A stretch of 33,100 nucleotides of DNA from Candidatus Omnitrophota bacterium (GTDB lineage Bacteria; Omnitrophota; Gorgyraeia; B26-G9). The notes beneath the pieces are model-generated. The model had not been told where the DNA came from. It made no database searches and saw only the letters and a list, made by a program, of their open reading frames with translations. The position numbers and the translations under genes were made by a program. Positions 7,614 to 16,630 of this stretch are shown in pieces (the first letter of the stretch is position 1; each line of letters starts with the position of its first letter). The DNA is taken from NCBI GenBank assembly GCA_018817585.1, contig JAHITE010000042.1:1-33100 (forward strand), read 5' to 3'.

Positions 7614-7928
7614 TTAAGCTAAAGGCTTTCCTTCGAGTAAAGATACTAATTTATCAACCTTATAGCCTAATCTTTGCACTGTTTCTTCCTGGTTTTGAAA
7701 ATTTTCAGCAATAGAACCAATAAGATTAATAACCACAGAAATGGTAAACAAAACCAGAAAATAAATTCCGCCGCCAATTAAAAATACTAAACCAGCAATT
7801 CTCGGAGTATCTCCTCCAGCGCCTAATAAGACAATTATCGAAACAATCACAAAAAAAGCAGCTGAAATCCAAGCAAGAATTTTAAAAATCAATGACGCAA
7901 TACTAATAAATTTAACTTCTTTATCCAT
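7614..7928 (-). CDS. Small membrane protein, two transmembrane segments
   Basis: 104 residues. GGAGGT lies 8 bases before the ATG. Two long hydrophobic helices are seen (about 8-33, and about 43-70 with a GLVFLIGGGIYFLVLF core), followed by a short soluble, probably coiled-coil tail (QNQEETVQRLGYKVDKLVSLLEG). I do not recognise the family. Its 3' end is about 30 bases upstream of the riboswitch promoter, so it is probably a separate transcript from the c-di-GMP locus. Confidence 0.7.
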   Translation of the reverse strand: MDKEVKFISIASLIFKILAWISAAFFVIVSIIVLLGAGGDTPRIAGLVFLIGGGIYFLVLFTISVVINLIGSIAENFQNQEETVQRLGYKVDKLVSLLEGKPLA

Positions 7929-7970
7929 AATATGTTACCTCCAATTACTTTAATGTATTATCCCTGTCTA

Positions 7971-8096
7971 AAAGGTTACGGTTAGGATGCCCGTTTCGTC
8001 TTATGGTAAAGTCTATCGGCCAAAATTTATTTTCTTAGCCTAAACCGTTAAACATTACCGATACGGGTTTCCTTGCCGTTAAACTTTGCCGATTTT
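7971..8096. repeat. Dispersed palindromic repeat, copy 1
   Basis: About 125 bp with imperfect inverted ends: GGTTAGGATGCCCGTTTCG (7980-7998) and CGATACGGGTTTCCTTGCC (8059-8077), around an AT-rich centre. It is the most diverged of three copies (the others are at 12174 and 22472). It fills the gap between the ROK gene, whose stop begins at 8101, and the small membrane-protein gene. Confidence 0.8.
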
Positions 8097-8100
8097 TTAA

Positions 8101-9312
8101 CTAAGCGTGAATAAAAATTTCACGTATTACTAAACTTGCTGCTCCCAAAGAAACCGCGTTTTCGCCAAGTCTGGAAGGAATGATTCTCACCATGCTGGCC
8201 GGCTCTTCAAAAGCCAGCCTTCTGACCATTCTTTTAATTGGTTCAAGAATCAAGTCTCCAGCGCGCTCCATTCCACCGCCTAAGATAACAATTTCCGGAT
8301 TAAATAAATTAATCAGATAAGCAATCCTTACTCCAAGATTAAGCCCGGCTTTTTCCAGCATTTTAATTGATTCTTGATCATTTTGCCGAGCTGCTTCAAT
8401 CAGAATAGCGGCAGTAATATTATCAGGATTTCCTTCGCAAAGTTCTTTAAGCTTTTCACTTTTCCCTGCTCTAACTACTGCTTTGCCTGATTCAACAATC
8501 CCTAAATTTATACTACCAGGACGAAATAGCCCCAGATCTTTAGTCAGATCATCCTCTTCATTAGACATATTCAGCTGCATTTCACCAGCACTTCCGCCAG
8601 CCCCGGCATAAATCTCGCCTTTAATAATAATTCCGCAGCCAACATCAGAAAACATATACAAGACATTTTCAATTTCCGCGTCAAGGCCGATTCTTTTTTC
8701 GCCAAAAGCAGCTACTGTGGCATCATTACCCACAAAAGTCGGAATGCCAAATTCTCTTTCAATTAAATTCTTAATCGATATATAACTTGCCGCGGTTTTA
8801 CCCCGGCCGGGATCAGTATCTCTGACAGTTCCGGCTTTGGCATCAATAATTCCCGAGATGCCAATTCCTAGACCTTTTATTTTCTTTGCTTCTATCTGCG
8901 ATTTTTCAATAACCTCATAAATTAACTCTATAGACTTACTGACAACATCTTCCATTGATTCTTCCGGACGCTGCTTGCGCACCTTTGTAATCATGTTTAA
9001 GGAAAGATCCGTAAGTGTGGCAATTATATGATCCGGCCCAATGTCGATACCGATAACAAAACAATTTTTTGAATTAAGCTCAACCAAAGTAGGCTTTCTT
9101 CCGCCGCTGGAAATATCCAAACCTTTTTCCACTACCAGGTCTTTCTTTATATAATTATTAACATAATTAGAAACAGTAACTATATTATATTTAGTAATCC
9201 GCGATATTTCTGTACGAGTAACTGGTCCATAGCGGCGAATGACTTCAAGAATATCGAGATTTTTCCTCTCTCTATCAGATAAAATCTGGTCTTTAAATAA
9301 AGCTCCCTTCAT
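8101..9312 (-). CDS. ROK family transcriptional repressor (NagC/XylR type)
   Basis: 403 residues with GGAGAGG before the ATG. An N-terminal winged helix (about 17-62, VTRTEISRITKYNIVTVSNY) is followed by a ROK/actin-like domain from about 84 (VIGIDIG, GIGISGIID, GGGMERAGD). This is the layout of sugar-responsive ROK repressors rather than kinases. The usual ExGH plus zinc-binding cysteine cluster is missing: where ROK proteins read AGEIGH followed by a Cys cluster, this one has AGEMQLN and an acidic stretch without cysteines. So it probably does not act as a sugar kinase, and its ligand cannot be predicted. It has its own strong promoter overlapped by a palindrome, which suggests autoregulation. 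No sugar genes are nearby. Confidence 0.88.
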   Translation of the reverse strand: MKGALFKDQILSDRERKNLDILEVIRRYGPVTRTEISRITKYNIVTVSNYVNNYIKKDLVVEKGLDISSGGRKPTLVELNSKNCFVIGIDIGPDHIIATLTDLSLNMITKVRKQRPEESMEDVVSKSIELIYEVIEKSQIEAKKIKGLGIGISGIIDAKAGTVRDTDPGRGKTAASYISIKNLIEREFGIPTFVGNDATVAAFGEKRIGLDAEIENVLYMFSDVGCGIIIKGEIYAGAGGSAGEMQLNMSNEEDDLTKDLGLFRPGSINLGIVESGKAVVRAGKSEKLKELCEGNPDNITAAILIEAARQNDQESIKMLEKAGLNLGVRIAYLINLFNPEIVILGGGMERAGDLILEPIKRMVRRLAFEEPASMVRIIPSRLGENAVSLGAASLVIREIFIHA

Positions 9313-9418
9313 ATTTCACCTCTCCTTTAAATATTAAAACTATGCTTTAAAATATTTTTATTATTTAGCAATGAATAAGCTCATACTTCATTAACAACTT
9401 TAAAAAGAACTATAGATA

Positions 9419-9445
9419 ATACTTTTTAAAGCACAAAAAAAGTAT
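9419..9445. promoter_or_regulatory. Candidate operator palindrome at the ROK gene promoter
   Basis: ATACTTTTT (9419-9427) and AAAAAGTAT (9437-9445) are perfect 9-bp inverted arms with a 9-base spacer. They cover the -10 element and the likely start point of the ROK gene, a usual place for repressor binding. Confidence 0.45.
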
Positions 9446-9469
9446 AACACTTTTAAATTTTAGTGTCAA
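9441..9469 (-). promoter_or_regulatory. Consensus sigma-70 promoter for the ROK gene
   Basis: Minus strand: TTGACA (9464-9469), a 17-base spacer, and TATACT (9441-9446). It lies between the cysS stop and the ROK gene, giving a leader of about 120 bases. Confidence 0.85.
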
Positions 9470-9490
9470 GAACTATCAGAATCAGAAAAC

Positions 9491-10933
9491 TCAGCTGATT
9501 CTCCAAACTGTTTTACCGTCCTTGGTATCTTCCAGAATAATCCCAGCTGACTGCAATTCATCTCTGATTTGATCAGCAGCTTTAAAATTTCTCTCACTTT
9601 TATACTTTATGCGCAAATCAATTTTTTCCTGAATGTCTTTATCTGCTAATAAACTAGATTTTTGCTTTAAAAAACTTAAACAAAAAATATCTGCAATCTC
9701 ATTCATTATTGACAATGCATAAGAAAGGATTAGTTCTTTATTTTCAATTTCACTATCAAGCAGCTTATTACACTCAGAAACCATATCAAAAAACACAGCC
9801 AGACCCTTGGGCATATTAAAATCATCATCCATGGCCCTAATAAATGCTTCTCGGTATTCTGCAATATTTCCCGCACCGCTTTTCCCAATATCTTCTAAAA
9901 AATTATCTCCGCAAGTCTTTTCTAATTTTTCCTTTAATCTGGCGATCCGCTCTAAAGCTTTTTGCGCCTCATCCATTTTTTCCCAGGAAAAATCAATTGG
10001 ACTAGAATAATGCGCCTGAAGATAAAATATTTTCAAAATATCCGCGGAATATTTTTTCAATACATCTTTAATTGTGAAAAAATTACCCAAGGACTTGGCC
10101 ATTTTCTGACCATTGATTGTTAATAGACCGTGATGTATCCAATATTTCGCGAATAATTTTCCGGTTAATGCCTCTGCCTGGGCTTTTTCATTTTCATGGT
10201 GAGGAAAAATCAGATCCCTGCCGCCGCCGTGAATATCCAGAGTTTCAACATTAAGATATTTTTGGCTCATCACCGAGCATTCAATATGCCAGCCTGGCCG
10301 GCCTCTACCCCAGGGGCTATCCCAGGAAGGCTCTTCATCTTTTACTTTTTTCCACAGCGCGAAATCAACTGGATCCTGCTTATCCAAATCATCATCAATT
10401 CTCACTGCTTCTAAAACCTGATCAAGACTATTACCGGAAAGACTCCCATAATCAGCAAGTTTACGCGGAGAAAAATAGACATTGCCATTTTTTACATAAG
10501 CAAAGCCTTTAACAATTAAAGTTTTAATATATTCCAGGATTTCAATAATATTTTCCGTGGCCAAAGGTTCTTTATCGGCTTTAGGTAATCCCAAACTTTC
10601 CAGATCTTTATAATAATCAGCGATATAAAAATCGCGCACATTATCAAAAGCCTGTTTTAAAGAAATATTATCTTTTTTTGCCCAGTCTCTGGCTTTATTA
10701 ATAATTTTATCATCAACATCAGTAATATTTCTAACCAAAGTAATGTCAAAACCCTTAAATTTTAAATATCTTCTGATTACTTCAAACACATATAAGGAAC
10801 GGCCATGGCCAATATGACAGGCATCATATACCGTAACCCCGCAAGTATACATATTTAGCTTATTGTTATCCGGCTTGACCAGAGAAAACTCTTCTTTAGA
10901 GGAAGTCAGTGAATTATAAATTTTAAGGCTCAT
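9491..10933 (-). CDS. cysS: Cysteinyl-tRNA synthetase
   Basis: 480 residues, full length. It charges tRNA-Cys with cysteine in the cytoplasm. The class I HIGH motif is at 40-43 (CHIGHG) and KMSKS appears as KMAKS at 277-281. Zinc ligands are Cys31, Cys219 (HIECS) and His245 (FPHHENE). The C-terminus has the usual ERNFKAADQIRDEL helical tail. It starts 5 bases after the stop of cysE and is the last gene of the long housekeeping run; the ROK promoter follows. The cysE-cysS pair is the arrangement seen in Firmicutes. Confidence 0.97.
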   Translation of the reverse strand: MSLKIYNSLTSSKEEFSLVKPDNNKLNMYTCGVTVYDACHIGHGRSLYVFEVIRRYLKFKGFDITLVRNITDVDDKIINKARDWAKKDNISLKQAFDNVRDFYIADYYKDLESLGLPKADKEPLATENIIEILEYIKTLIVKGFAYVKNGNVYFSPRKLADYGSLSGNSLDQVLEAVRIDDDLDKQDPVDFALWKKVKDEEPSWDSPWGRGRPGWHIECSVMSQKYLNVETLDIHGGGRDLIFPHHENEKAQAEALTGKLFAKYWIHHGLLTINGQKMAKSLGNFFTIKDVLKKYSADILKIFYLQAHYSSPIDFSWEKMDEAQKALERIARLKEKLEKTCGDNFLEDIGKSGAGNIAEYREAFIRAMDDDFNMPKGLAVFFDMVSECNKLLDSEIENKELILSYALSIMNEIADIFCLSFLKQKSSLLADKDIQEKIDLRIKYKSERNFKAADQIRDELQSAGIILEDTKDGKTVWRIS

Positions 10934-10938
10934 GAATT

Positions 10939-11619
10939 CTACTTTTCTTTTATTGCTTTTTCTAAAGCTTCGATTCTTTGCTTTAACGCGTTCATTTTAT
11001 CTCTAACCGGATCAAGCACATGGGCATGATCTAATAAAGTATCAATCTTTTTTCCATCCTGTTTGGTGATTCTTCCGGGAACTCCCACTACTGTGGAATT
11101 AGGATCAACATCTCTTAACACAACCGCGTTTGCCCCGACATAAGAATTATCACCAATCGTAATATTGCCCAGCACCTTAGCCCCGGCGCCGATTACCACA
11201 TTATCACCGATATTTGGATGACGCTTGCCTTTTTCTTTGCCAGTTCCGCCCAAAGTCACGCCCTGATACAAAGTAACATTATCGCCAATTATCGTAGTTT
11301 CGCCGATTACTACGCCCATGCCATGATCAATAAATAATCCCTTACCAATAGTCGCCGCGGGATGGATTTCAATACCAGTCAACCAGCGATTAAACTGAGA
11401 TAGCCAACGCGGAAAAAAGGGGACTTTAAAGCGATAGATCGCCTGGGCAATCCTATGGAGAATTAAAGCATGCAGCCCGGCATAAGTTAATAATATTTCA
11501 AAAGTACTGGTTGCTGCCGGATCTCGTTCTTTTGTTGATTTTATCTCATCACTAAAGGTAATAACTATCCAGATGATAGCAATAACTATCAGAATCAAAA
11601 CAAACAATATCGCTTCCAT
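10939..11619 (-). CDS. cysE: Serine O-acetyltransferase
   Basis: 226 residues. It makes O-acetylserine from serine and acetyl-CoA, the first step of cysteine synthesis. It has an [21 protein letters not shown] helical domain, then a left-handed beta-helix of hexapeptide repeats with the catalytic region [13 protein letters not shown] and [20 protein letters not shown]. It is the short type found in Gram-positives and cyanobacteria. An added hydrophobic N-terminus (about 4-22, [19 protein letters not shown]) should tether it to the membrane, which is unusual for CysE. It sits 12 bases after ispF and 5 before cysS. Confidence 0.94.
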   Translation of the reverse strand: MEAILFVLILIVIAIIWIVITFSDEIKSTKERDPAATSTFEILLTYAGLHALILHRIAQAIYRFKVPFFPRWLSQFNRWLTGIEIHPAATIGKGLFIDHGMGVVIGETTIIGDNVTLYQGVTLGGTGKEKGKRHPNIGDNVVIGAGAKVLGNITIGDNSYVGANAVVLRDVDPNSTVVGVPGRITKQDGKKIDTLLDHAHVLDPVRDKMNALKQRIEALEKAIKEK

Positions 11620-11631
11620 ATTTTACCTCTG

Positions 11632-12111
11632 TTAAATAGTTTTCTTTTTAATTAAAACAACACATGCCGCGGCAATTGCTTTATTTTGACCAATAGCGTC
11701 AAGCTTTTCCATTGTCTTGGCTTTAATATTTAAATCACTGATATCAATTCCTAAAATACAACTGATACTTTTTTTTATATCGGCTTTAACTGGATTTATT
11801 TTTATGATCTGACAAAAAATCGTACAATCGAGATTAATAATCACATAGCCAGCTGCCTGAATTTTTTGATTCACAATCCGCAAAAGCTCAGCGCTATCAC
11901 TATTTTTATACTGAGGATCAGTATCCGGAAAATACTCCCCAATATCACCCAAGCCAGCCGCGCCAAGCAGCCCATCACTGATCGCGTGAAGCAGTACATC
12001 CGCGTCTGAATGGCCTAAAAGCCCAAGCACGCAAGGAATTTCCACTCCACCTAAAATAAGCTTTCTGTTTTCCGCTAATTGATGAATATCATAGCCATAA
12101 CCAATGCGCAT
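11632..12111 (-). CDS. ispF: 2-C-methyl-D-erythritol 2,4-cyclodiphosphate synthase
   Basis: 159 residues, normal family length. It catalyses the cyclisation step of the MEP isoprenoid pathway. The N-terminal GYGYDIHQL holds the metal-binding DxH pair, and GHSDADVLLHAISDGLLGA gives the third metal ligand and the active site. DIGEYFPDTDPQYK is also typical. It is next to ispD in the operon, with palindromic repeat copy 2 between them. Confidence 0.97.
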   Translation of the reverse strand: MRIGYGYDIHQLAENRKLILGGVEIPCVLGLLGHSDADVLLHAISDGLLGAAGLGDIGEYFPDTDPQYKNSDSAELLRIVNQKIQAAGYVIINLDCTIFCQIIKINPVKADIKKSISCILGIDISDLNIKAKTMEKLDAIGQNKAIAAACVVLIKKKTI

Positions 12112-12173
12112 TTGTTTTCCCTTTTTAATCGTATTGCGTCGTGCGTATTGCGTAAAAAACTAACAGCTAAATA

Positions 12174-12303
12174 AAAAGGTTACGGTCAGGGTTACGATGC
12201 CCGTTTCGTCTTACGGTAACGGCTATCGTCTTTAATTTTTTGTTTTAAACCTAAACCGTTAAACGTTGCCGATACGGGCTTCGTTACCGTTAAACATTAC
12301 CGA
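12174..12303. repeat. Dispersed palindromic repeat, copy 2
   Basis: Inverted ends GGTTACGATGCCCGTTTCG (12190-12208) and CGATACGGGCTTCGTTACC (12270-12288) match as an inverted repeat at 16 of 19 positions. Both 19-mers are identical to those of copy 3 at 22472. The copy splits ispD from ispF. Short AGCTATCAGC-like words flank it. Confidence 0.85.
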
Positions 12304-12343
12304 ATGTCAGCATATTTCAGCTTTTACTATGAGCTATCAGCCA

Positions 12344-13048
12344 TCAGCTACGCGCGAAGCGCTTCCCTGCTTTTATTATTGCTTTTGCCAGTTTTAGATC
12401 TTCCGGGTTTGTGATTTTTATATTATTATTAAACCCCAAAACAATTTTTACTTTATGGTGAATTTTTTCCACCAAAGACGCATCATCAAAAAAAGCCAGA
12501 TTTTTCTTATCCGCTTGGGCATAAGCCAGCATAATCAGTTTATAACTAAATGCCTGCGGTGTCTGCGCCTGCCACAAACTGTTTCGATCTAAAGTAGAAA
12601 TTACATTCAAGTTTTTATCAACACTCTTAATCGTAGCCACGCAAGGCACTGCGCAGATAACTGCTTTATATTTTACTGCTGCCGTAATACATCTATTGAT
12701 CAAATCCTGATTAACAAACGGACGCGCCGCGTCATGAATCAGCACATAATCCGTGTCTTGATCCAGGGCTTTAAGCGCATTATGCACAGATTCACTGCGG
12801 GTTGCTCCGCCGCGAATAACTGCTTTTAATTTTAATAAACCTAAGCGCTTAACCAGATTCTCCGCCTTTTTTAATTGACCTGGTTCCACGGCGATAATAA
12901 TATCAGTTATTGCCAAAGTTTTTTCAAAAACTTCCAGACAATAAGACAATAAAACTTTATTATTCAGTTTAATATAGGGTTTTCCGGTTTTATAACCTAA
13001 GCGCTGACCAGTGCCTGCTGCCGGGATTATCACTGCTATTTTAAGCAT
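12344..13048 (-). CDS. ispD: 2-C-methyl-D-erythritol 4-phosphate cytidylyltransferase
   Basis: 234 residues. It transfers CMP to MEP in isoprenoid synthesis. The CTP-binding N-terminus reads IIPAAGTGQRLGYKTGKPY. RGGATRSESVHNAL and VLIHDAARPFV are the other family motifs. The last residues (RFARS) are encoded by a GC-rich palindrome bordering the repetitive gap, so the C-terminus may have been altered by repeat insertion. It starts 11 bases after the PIN/TRAM gene and is clearly in one operon with it. Confidence 0.96.
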   Translation of the reverse strand: MLKIAVIIPAAGTGQRLGYKTGKPYIKLNNKVLLSYCLEVFEKTLAITDIIIAVEPGQLKKAENLVKRLGLLKLKAVIRGGATRSESVHNALKALDQDTDYVLIHDAARPFVNQDLINRCITAAVKYKAVICAVPCVATIKSVDKNLNVISTLDRNSLWQAQTPQAFSYKLIMLAYAQADKKNLAFFDDASLVEKIHHKVKIVLGFNNNIKITNPEDLKLAKAIIKAGKRFARS

Positions 13049-13059
13049 TTAAACTACCT

Positions 13060-14094
13060 TTAAGCATTCTTAGTGTTTTGAGAATTACTGCCTTCGATTT
13101 TTCCGAAAATCATTCTGCCGGCTGATGTCTGCAAAACACTGGTAACCGCGACATTTAAAGTATGTCCCAGAAGCTTTCTCGCTTCTTCAACCACAACCAT
13201 TGTCCCATCATCAAGATAAGCAACTCCTTGATTAAATTCTTTTCCTTCTTTAACAATTTTAACTTCCAATAGTTCACCAGGTAAAACAATTGCTTTTAAG
13301 GCATTGGACAAATCATTTATATTCAGAACGATTACGCCTTCTAATTCCGCGACTTTATTCAAATTATAATCATTGGTAAATATTTTACCATCCAGCACTT
13401 TAGCCATTTTTACCAGCTTGGCATCAACGTCAGTAATCTCGGGAAAATCCTCATCATGAATTTTAACCACAATTCGGTCAAGTTTCTGGATTTTATTTAA
13501 TATATCCAAACCACGGCGGCCGCGATTTCTTTTAAGCGCGTCTGATGAATCAGCAATCTGCTGCAGCTCTTTTAACACAAAGCGCGGAATAACCAATCTG
13601 CCTTCAATGAATTTTGTCTGACATAAATCAATAATCCTGCCGTCGATAATTACACTGGTATCGAGTAAAATATTCTGCTGTACCTGATCATGGCGGGTGA
13701 ATTTAACATAAGGAATAATCAGATTAAACTCATCACGGCCCCGGATAGCGACAATCATCCCCAGATAGCATAAAATTAGGGTAAATACAACCCGGGTAGT
13801 TCTGGCGGTCGCTTCATCAACCGGTAAAAGCATTACTGCTTCGGCTAATAATTTTGCCGCTAACAGCCCGAAGATTAAACCAAAAACCGCGCTGGACAAT
13901 CCGCGCACAGAAATACTTCTTAATCCGCGTTCTACGATAATAATCACAAAACTAACAACAAACCCAATGCCTAAGCCAATAATCGCGGTATTAGAATCAA
14001 CTCCGCCGAGTAAAAAACCGATTTGATAACCAATAAGCATACTGATAAGACAAAAAAGCGCCCGCACAAAAAATATAGTCATATTTACCTCCAT
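13060..14094 (-). CDS. YacL-like membrane protein with PIN and TRAM domains
   Basis: 344 residues. Four hydrophobic segments (about 5-130) are followed by a PIN nuclease domain starting at ILLDTSVIIDGRIIDL, with later acidic residues in TNDYNLNKVAEL. A C-terminal TRAM domain follows (GELLEVKIVKEG... GRMIFGKI). This is the architecture of Bacillus YacL, a membrane-attached putative RNase. Its position between radA and ispD is the same as in Bacillus, where disA also intervenes. The natural substrate is not known. Confidence 0.92.
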   Translation of the reverse strand: MEVNMTIFFVRALFCLISMLIGYQIGFLLGGVDSNTAIIGLGIGFVVSFVIIIVERGLRSISVRGLSSAVFGLIFGLLAAKLLAEAVMLLPVDEATARTTRVVFTLILCYLGMIVAIRGRDEFNLIIPYVKFTRHDQVQQNILLDTSVIIDGRIIDLCQTKFIEGRLVIPRFVLKELQQIADSSDALKRNRGRRGLDILNKIQKLDRIVVKIHDEDFPEITDVDAKLVKMAKVLDGKIFTNDYNLNKVAELEGVIVLNINDLSNALKAIVLPGELLEVKIVKEGKEFNQGVAYLDDGTMVVVEEARKLLGHTLNVAVTSVLQTSAGRMIFGKIEGSNSQNTKNA

Positions 14095-14126
14095 TTTCTT
14101 TCTAATTTATTTACGTTTTTAAAAGC

Positions 14127-15503
14127 TTAACTAAAAATAATATCCAAAGCCTCTTTTACCGCGGAAACACCGATTAATTCTATTTCATTTTTTTTATTAT
14201 TTAAACTTAAATTTTTTAAATTACTTTGCGGCAGAATAACTCTTTTAAATCCCATTTTTTTTGCTTCTTTGATCCGCAATTCCGGATTAGAAACCGCCCT
14301 GATCTCACCGCCCAAACCAACTTCGCCAAAAATCACATCACTGGCAGATATCGGCTTTTCTCTGAATCCAGAGGCCACGGCAACAATTGCCGCCAGATCA
14401 GCCGCTGGTTCAACAATTTTCACGCCGCCGGCAACATTAAGGAAAATATCCTGATTTGCCAGAGCATAATGTCCGCGTTTTTCCAAAACCGCGACCAGCA
14501 ATGCCGCGCGATTAAAATCAATCCCTGTAGTTCTCCTCCTGGGCAAACCAAAACTGGTTGGACTGACCAAAGCCTGAATCTCGACAAGCAAGGGCCTTGT
14601 CCCTTCCATGGTCGCCACCACCGCTGATCCCGATACTTCCTGGCAGCGCTCAGTTAAAAACATTGATGAGGGATTAAGCACCTCCTTGAGACCAAAAGAA
14701 GTCATTTCAAAAATTCCGATTTCATTCGTCGGGCCAAAGCGGTTTTTTACTGCTCTTAAAATCCGAAAATTAGTATGGCTTTCTCCTTCAAAATATAATA
14801 CGCTGTCAACTAAATGCTCAAGAACTCTTGGTCCGGCCAAGGAACCTTCTTTAGTAACATGGCCGACTAAAAAAACAGCAATCCCGGAATTTTTCGCCAG
14901 GATTGTCAGCCTTGAGGCGCATTCTCTGACCTGAGAAACACTGCCGGAGGCGCTGGAGATATCATCTAAATATAAAACCTGAACTGAATCAGCGACAATA
15001 ATATCCGGCGCGATTTTTTTTATATGCTCAAAAATTACATCTAAATTTGTTTCACAGACAATGTATAAATCATCGCCAATATTACCCAGCCGCTCGGCGC
15101 GCAGCTTTGTCTGCTGAGCTGATTCTTCAGCGCTGATATATAAAATTCTTTTACCTTTTTTATTTAAAGCCCCACAGACCTGCAGCAGCAAAGTTGATTT
15201 ACCAATACCCGGAGCGCCGCCGATTAAAACTACTGAGCCAATTACCACTCCGCCTCCGAGCACATGATCAAGCTCAGCAATATCGGTTTGGATCCTTAGT
15301 TTATTTTCCAGCTTAACATCCGCTAATTTTTCCGGCTTAGAAAAAGTATCCAGACAAAAACCGCGACTTCTTTGTTTCTTTTCCCCGCTGAACTCTTCAA
15401 CTAATGAATTCCAGCTGCCGCATTCCGGGCAACGACCAATCCATTTGGCTGAATTATAACCGCATTCCTGACAGATAAAAGCTGTTTTTGTCTTTGTTTT
15501 CAT
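14127..15503 (-). CDS. radA: DNA repair protein RadA (Sms)
   Basis: 458 residues, usual length. It is a RecA-like DNA motor that helps branch migration during recombination. It has an N-terminal zinc finger (Cys11, Cys14, Cys25, Cys28), a Walker A motif GGAPGIGKST (95-104), the RadA-specific KNRFG motif (253-257) and a C-terminal Lon-protease-like domain (from about 350). It lies 2 bases after the mlaD-like gene, so the two are tightly coupled even though they act in different processes. Confidence 0.97.
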   Translation of the reverse strand: MKTKTKTAFICQECGYNSAKWIGRCPECGSWNSLVEEFSGEKKQRSRGFCLDTFSKPEKLADVKLENKLRIQTDIAELDHVLGGGVVIGSVVLIGGAPGIGKSTLLLQVCGALNKKGKRILYISAEESAQQTKLRAERLGNIGDDLYIVCETNLDVIFEHIKKIAPDIIVADSVQVLYLDDISSASGSVSQVRECASRLTILAKNSGIAVFLVGHVTKEGSLAGPRVLEHLVDSVLYFEGESHTNFRILRAVKNRFGPTNEIGIFEMTSFGLKEVLNPSSMFLTERCQEVSGSAVVATMEGTRPLLVEIQALVSPTSFGLPRRRTTGIDFNRAALLVAVLEKRGHYALANQDIFLNVAGGVKIVEPAADLAAIVAVASGFREKPISASDVIFGEVGLGGEIRAVSNPELRIKEAKKMGFKRVILPQSNLKNLSLNNKKNEIELIGVSAVKEALDIIFS

Positions 15504-15505
15504 GT

Positions 15506-16309
15506 TTAATTAAAGTTATAGTTAACGTCATTAGTTTTTCTTGGTTTTGTTTTTTTATCCGGCTTAGGCCTCTGAAATAATTTCCAGGGATGAGTTTTTA
15601 AATCACTGACTAAATCATTTAAGGAAATATTTAAATCTGTGATTGTTTTATCGAGTTTAGTATTTAAATTAACGACCATTGCTTCGGTTTGATTATAGAT
15701 TGAATCATCAGTTAATAATTTACCAATCGTGCCTTGGCCATTTTTCACACCAGCGATTGTATCATTTAAAAGTTCACTAGCCTGGCGCAAATTATCCGTG
15801 GCAACTCTTAGATTATAAAAGCTTTCTTTTAAAGAATCACGCACTGTTTGATCACCCACTACATCAACCAATGATTCAGTAAGTTTTTCCAGCTGTACTG
15901 GATTATTACCTGTCAAAGAATCGCCTTCTTCGAGAAACTTATCTCTTGATTCACCGGAAACTATTTCCACGTATTTTTCCCCTAAAATTCCCAGGGTATT
16001 AATATAGGCAACTGAGTCTATGGGAATTTTTACATTTTTATTAATCATCAACACCAGAATTACCTGCGTCTTTTTTTTCACTGTATCATAAGAAATCTTT
16101 ACGTCTTTTACATCACCCACGGCAACTCCGGAAACATGCACCGGAGCATCTTTGGAAACTCCTCCGACAAAATCAAAGATAACGTTTAGTTTATACATAT
16201 TAGCGCCCAGAATATTCACTCCGCCGATTTGAAAAACAATCATTGACAGTAATAAAACAGACACAAACACAAAAACCCCAACTTTAAATTCAAGACTAAG
16301 CGCTTTCAT
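15506..16309 (-). CDS. mlaD: MCE/MlaD family lipid transport protein
   Basis: 267 residues. One N-terminal transmembrane anchor (about 8-28) is followed by a single MCE domain (about 38-115; DFVGGVSKDAPVHVSGVAVG, NTLGILGEKYVEI). Then comes a long helical, probably coiled-coil region to about 240. MlaD proteins form periplasmic hexamers that carry phospholipids between the MlaFE ABC transporter and the outer membrane. It is preceded by a 321-base gap that separates it from mlaF, and it almost touches radA. Assigned by domain and neighbours. Confidence 0.9.
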   Translation of the reverse strand: MKALSLEFKVGVFVFVSVLLLSMIVFQIGGVNILGANMYKLNVIFDFVGGVSKDAPVHVSGVAVGDVKDVKISYDTVKKKTQVILVLMINKNVKIPIDSVAYINTLGILGEKYVEIVSGESRDKFLEEGDSLTGNNPVQLEKLTESLVDVVGDQTVRDSLKESFYNLRVATDNLRQASELLNDTIAGVKNGQGTIGKLLTDDSIYNQTEAMVVNLNTKLDKTITDLNISLNDLVSDLKTHPWKLFQRPKPDKKTKPRKTNDVNYNFN

Positions 16310-16630
16310 TTTTTATCCCCCGTTTACTTAAAACCCCAAATAAGCTTTTATTATAAATCCTTCTGATAATATAATATTTTAACTACTAACTGACCTTAAG
16401 ACCTTCTATGTTTTTACGGGAAAAACACGTCTTTTCGCTAAGCCTGAGCCTGCATCGTGCAGGCCCAGCCGCGCGTTCTCACTATTTTGACATCCATATC
16501 AAAATTACGTTCGAAAGCGCCGCTCAAAGAGAATTTTTGCCTAGTCGTACAACTAATAACTACTAACTGGCGACTTTGTGTCTTTTAAATCATAACTCAT
16601 AATTAATAATTCATAACTATTTTTCAATCG
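16310..16630. other. 321-bp non-coding gap inside the mla gene group, possible small insertion
   Basis: No credible coding frame. The 13-base direct repeats TAACTACTAACTG lie at 16380-16392 and 16557-16569 and bracket about 164 bp. Within these is a perfect hairpin GCCTGCA-TCG-TGCAGGC (16448-16464) and a smaller one (TTTTGA...TCAAAA). The GC content is locally higher than in the flanks. It could be a small non-autonomous element or a structured RNA. Confidence 0.5.

Noticed and set aside
7971..8096. Insertion sequence
   Set aside because: Only about 125 bp with no coding capacity; treated as a non-autonomous palindromic repeat.
16310..16630. A small protein gene between mlaF and mlaD
   Set aside because: No frame with a start, ribosome site and reasonable length was found.
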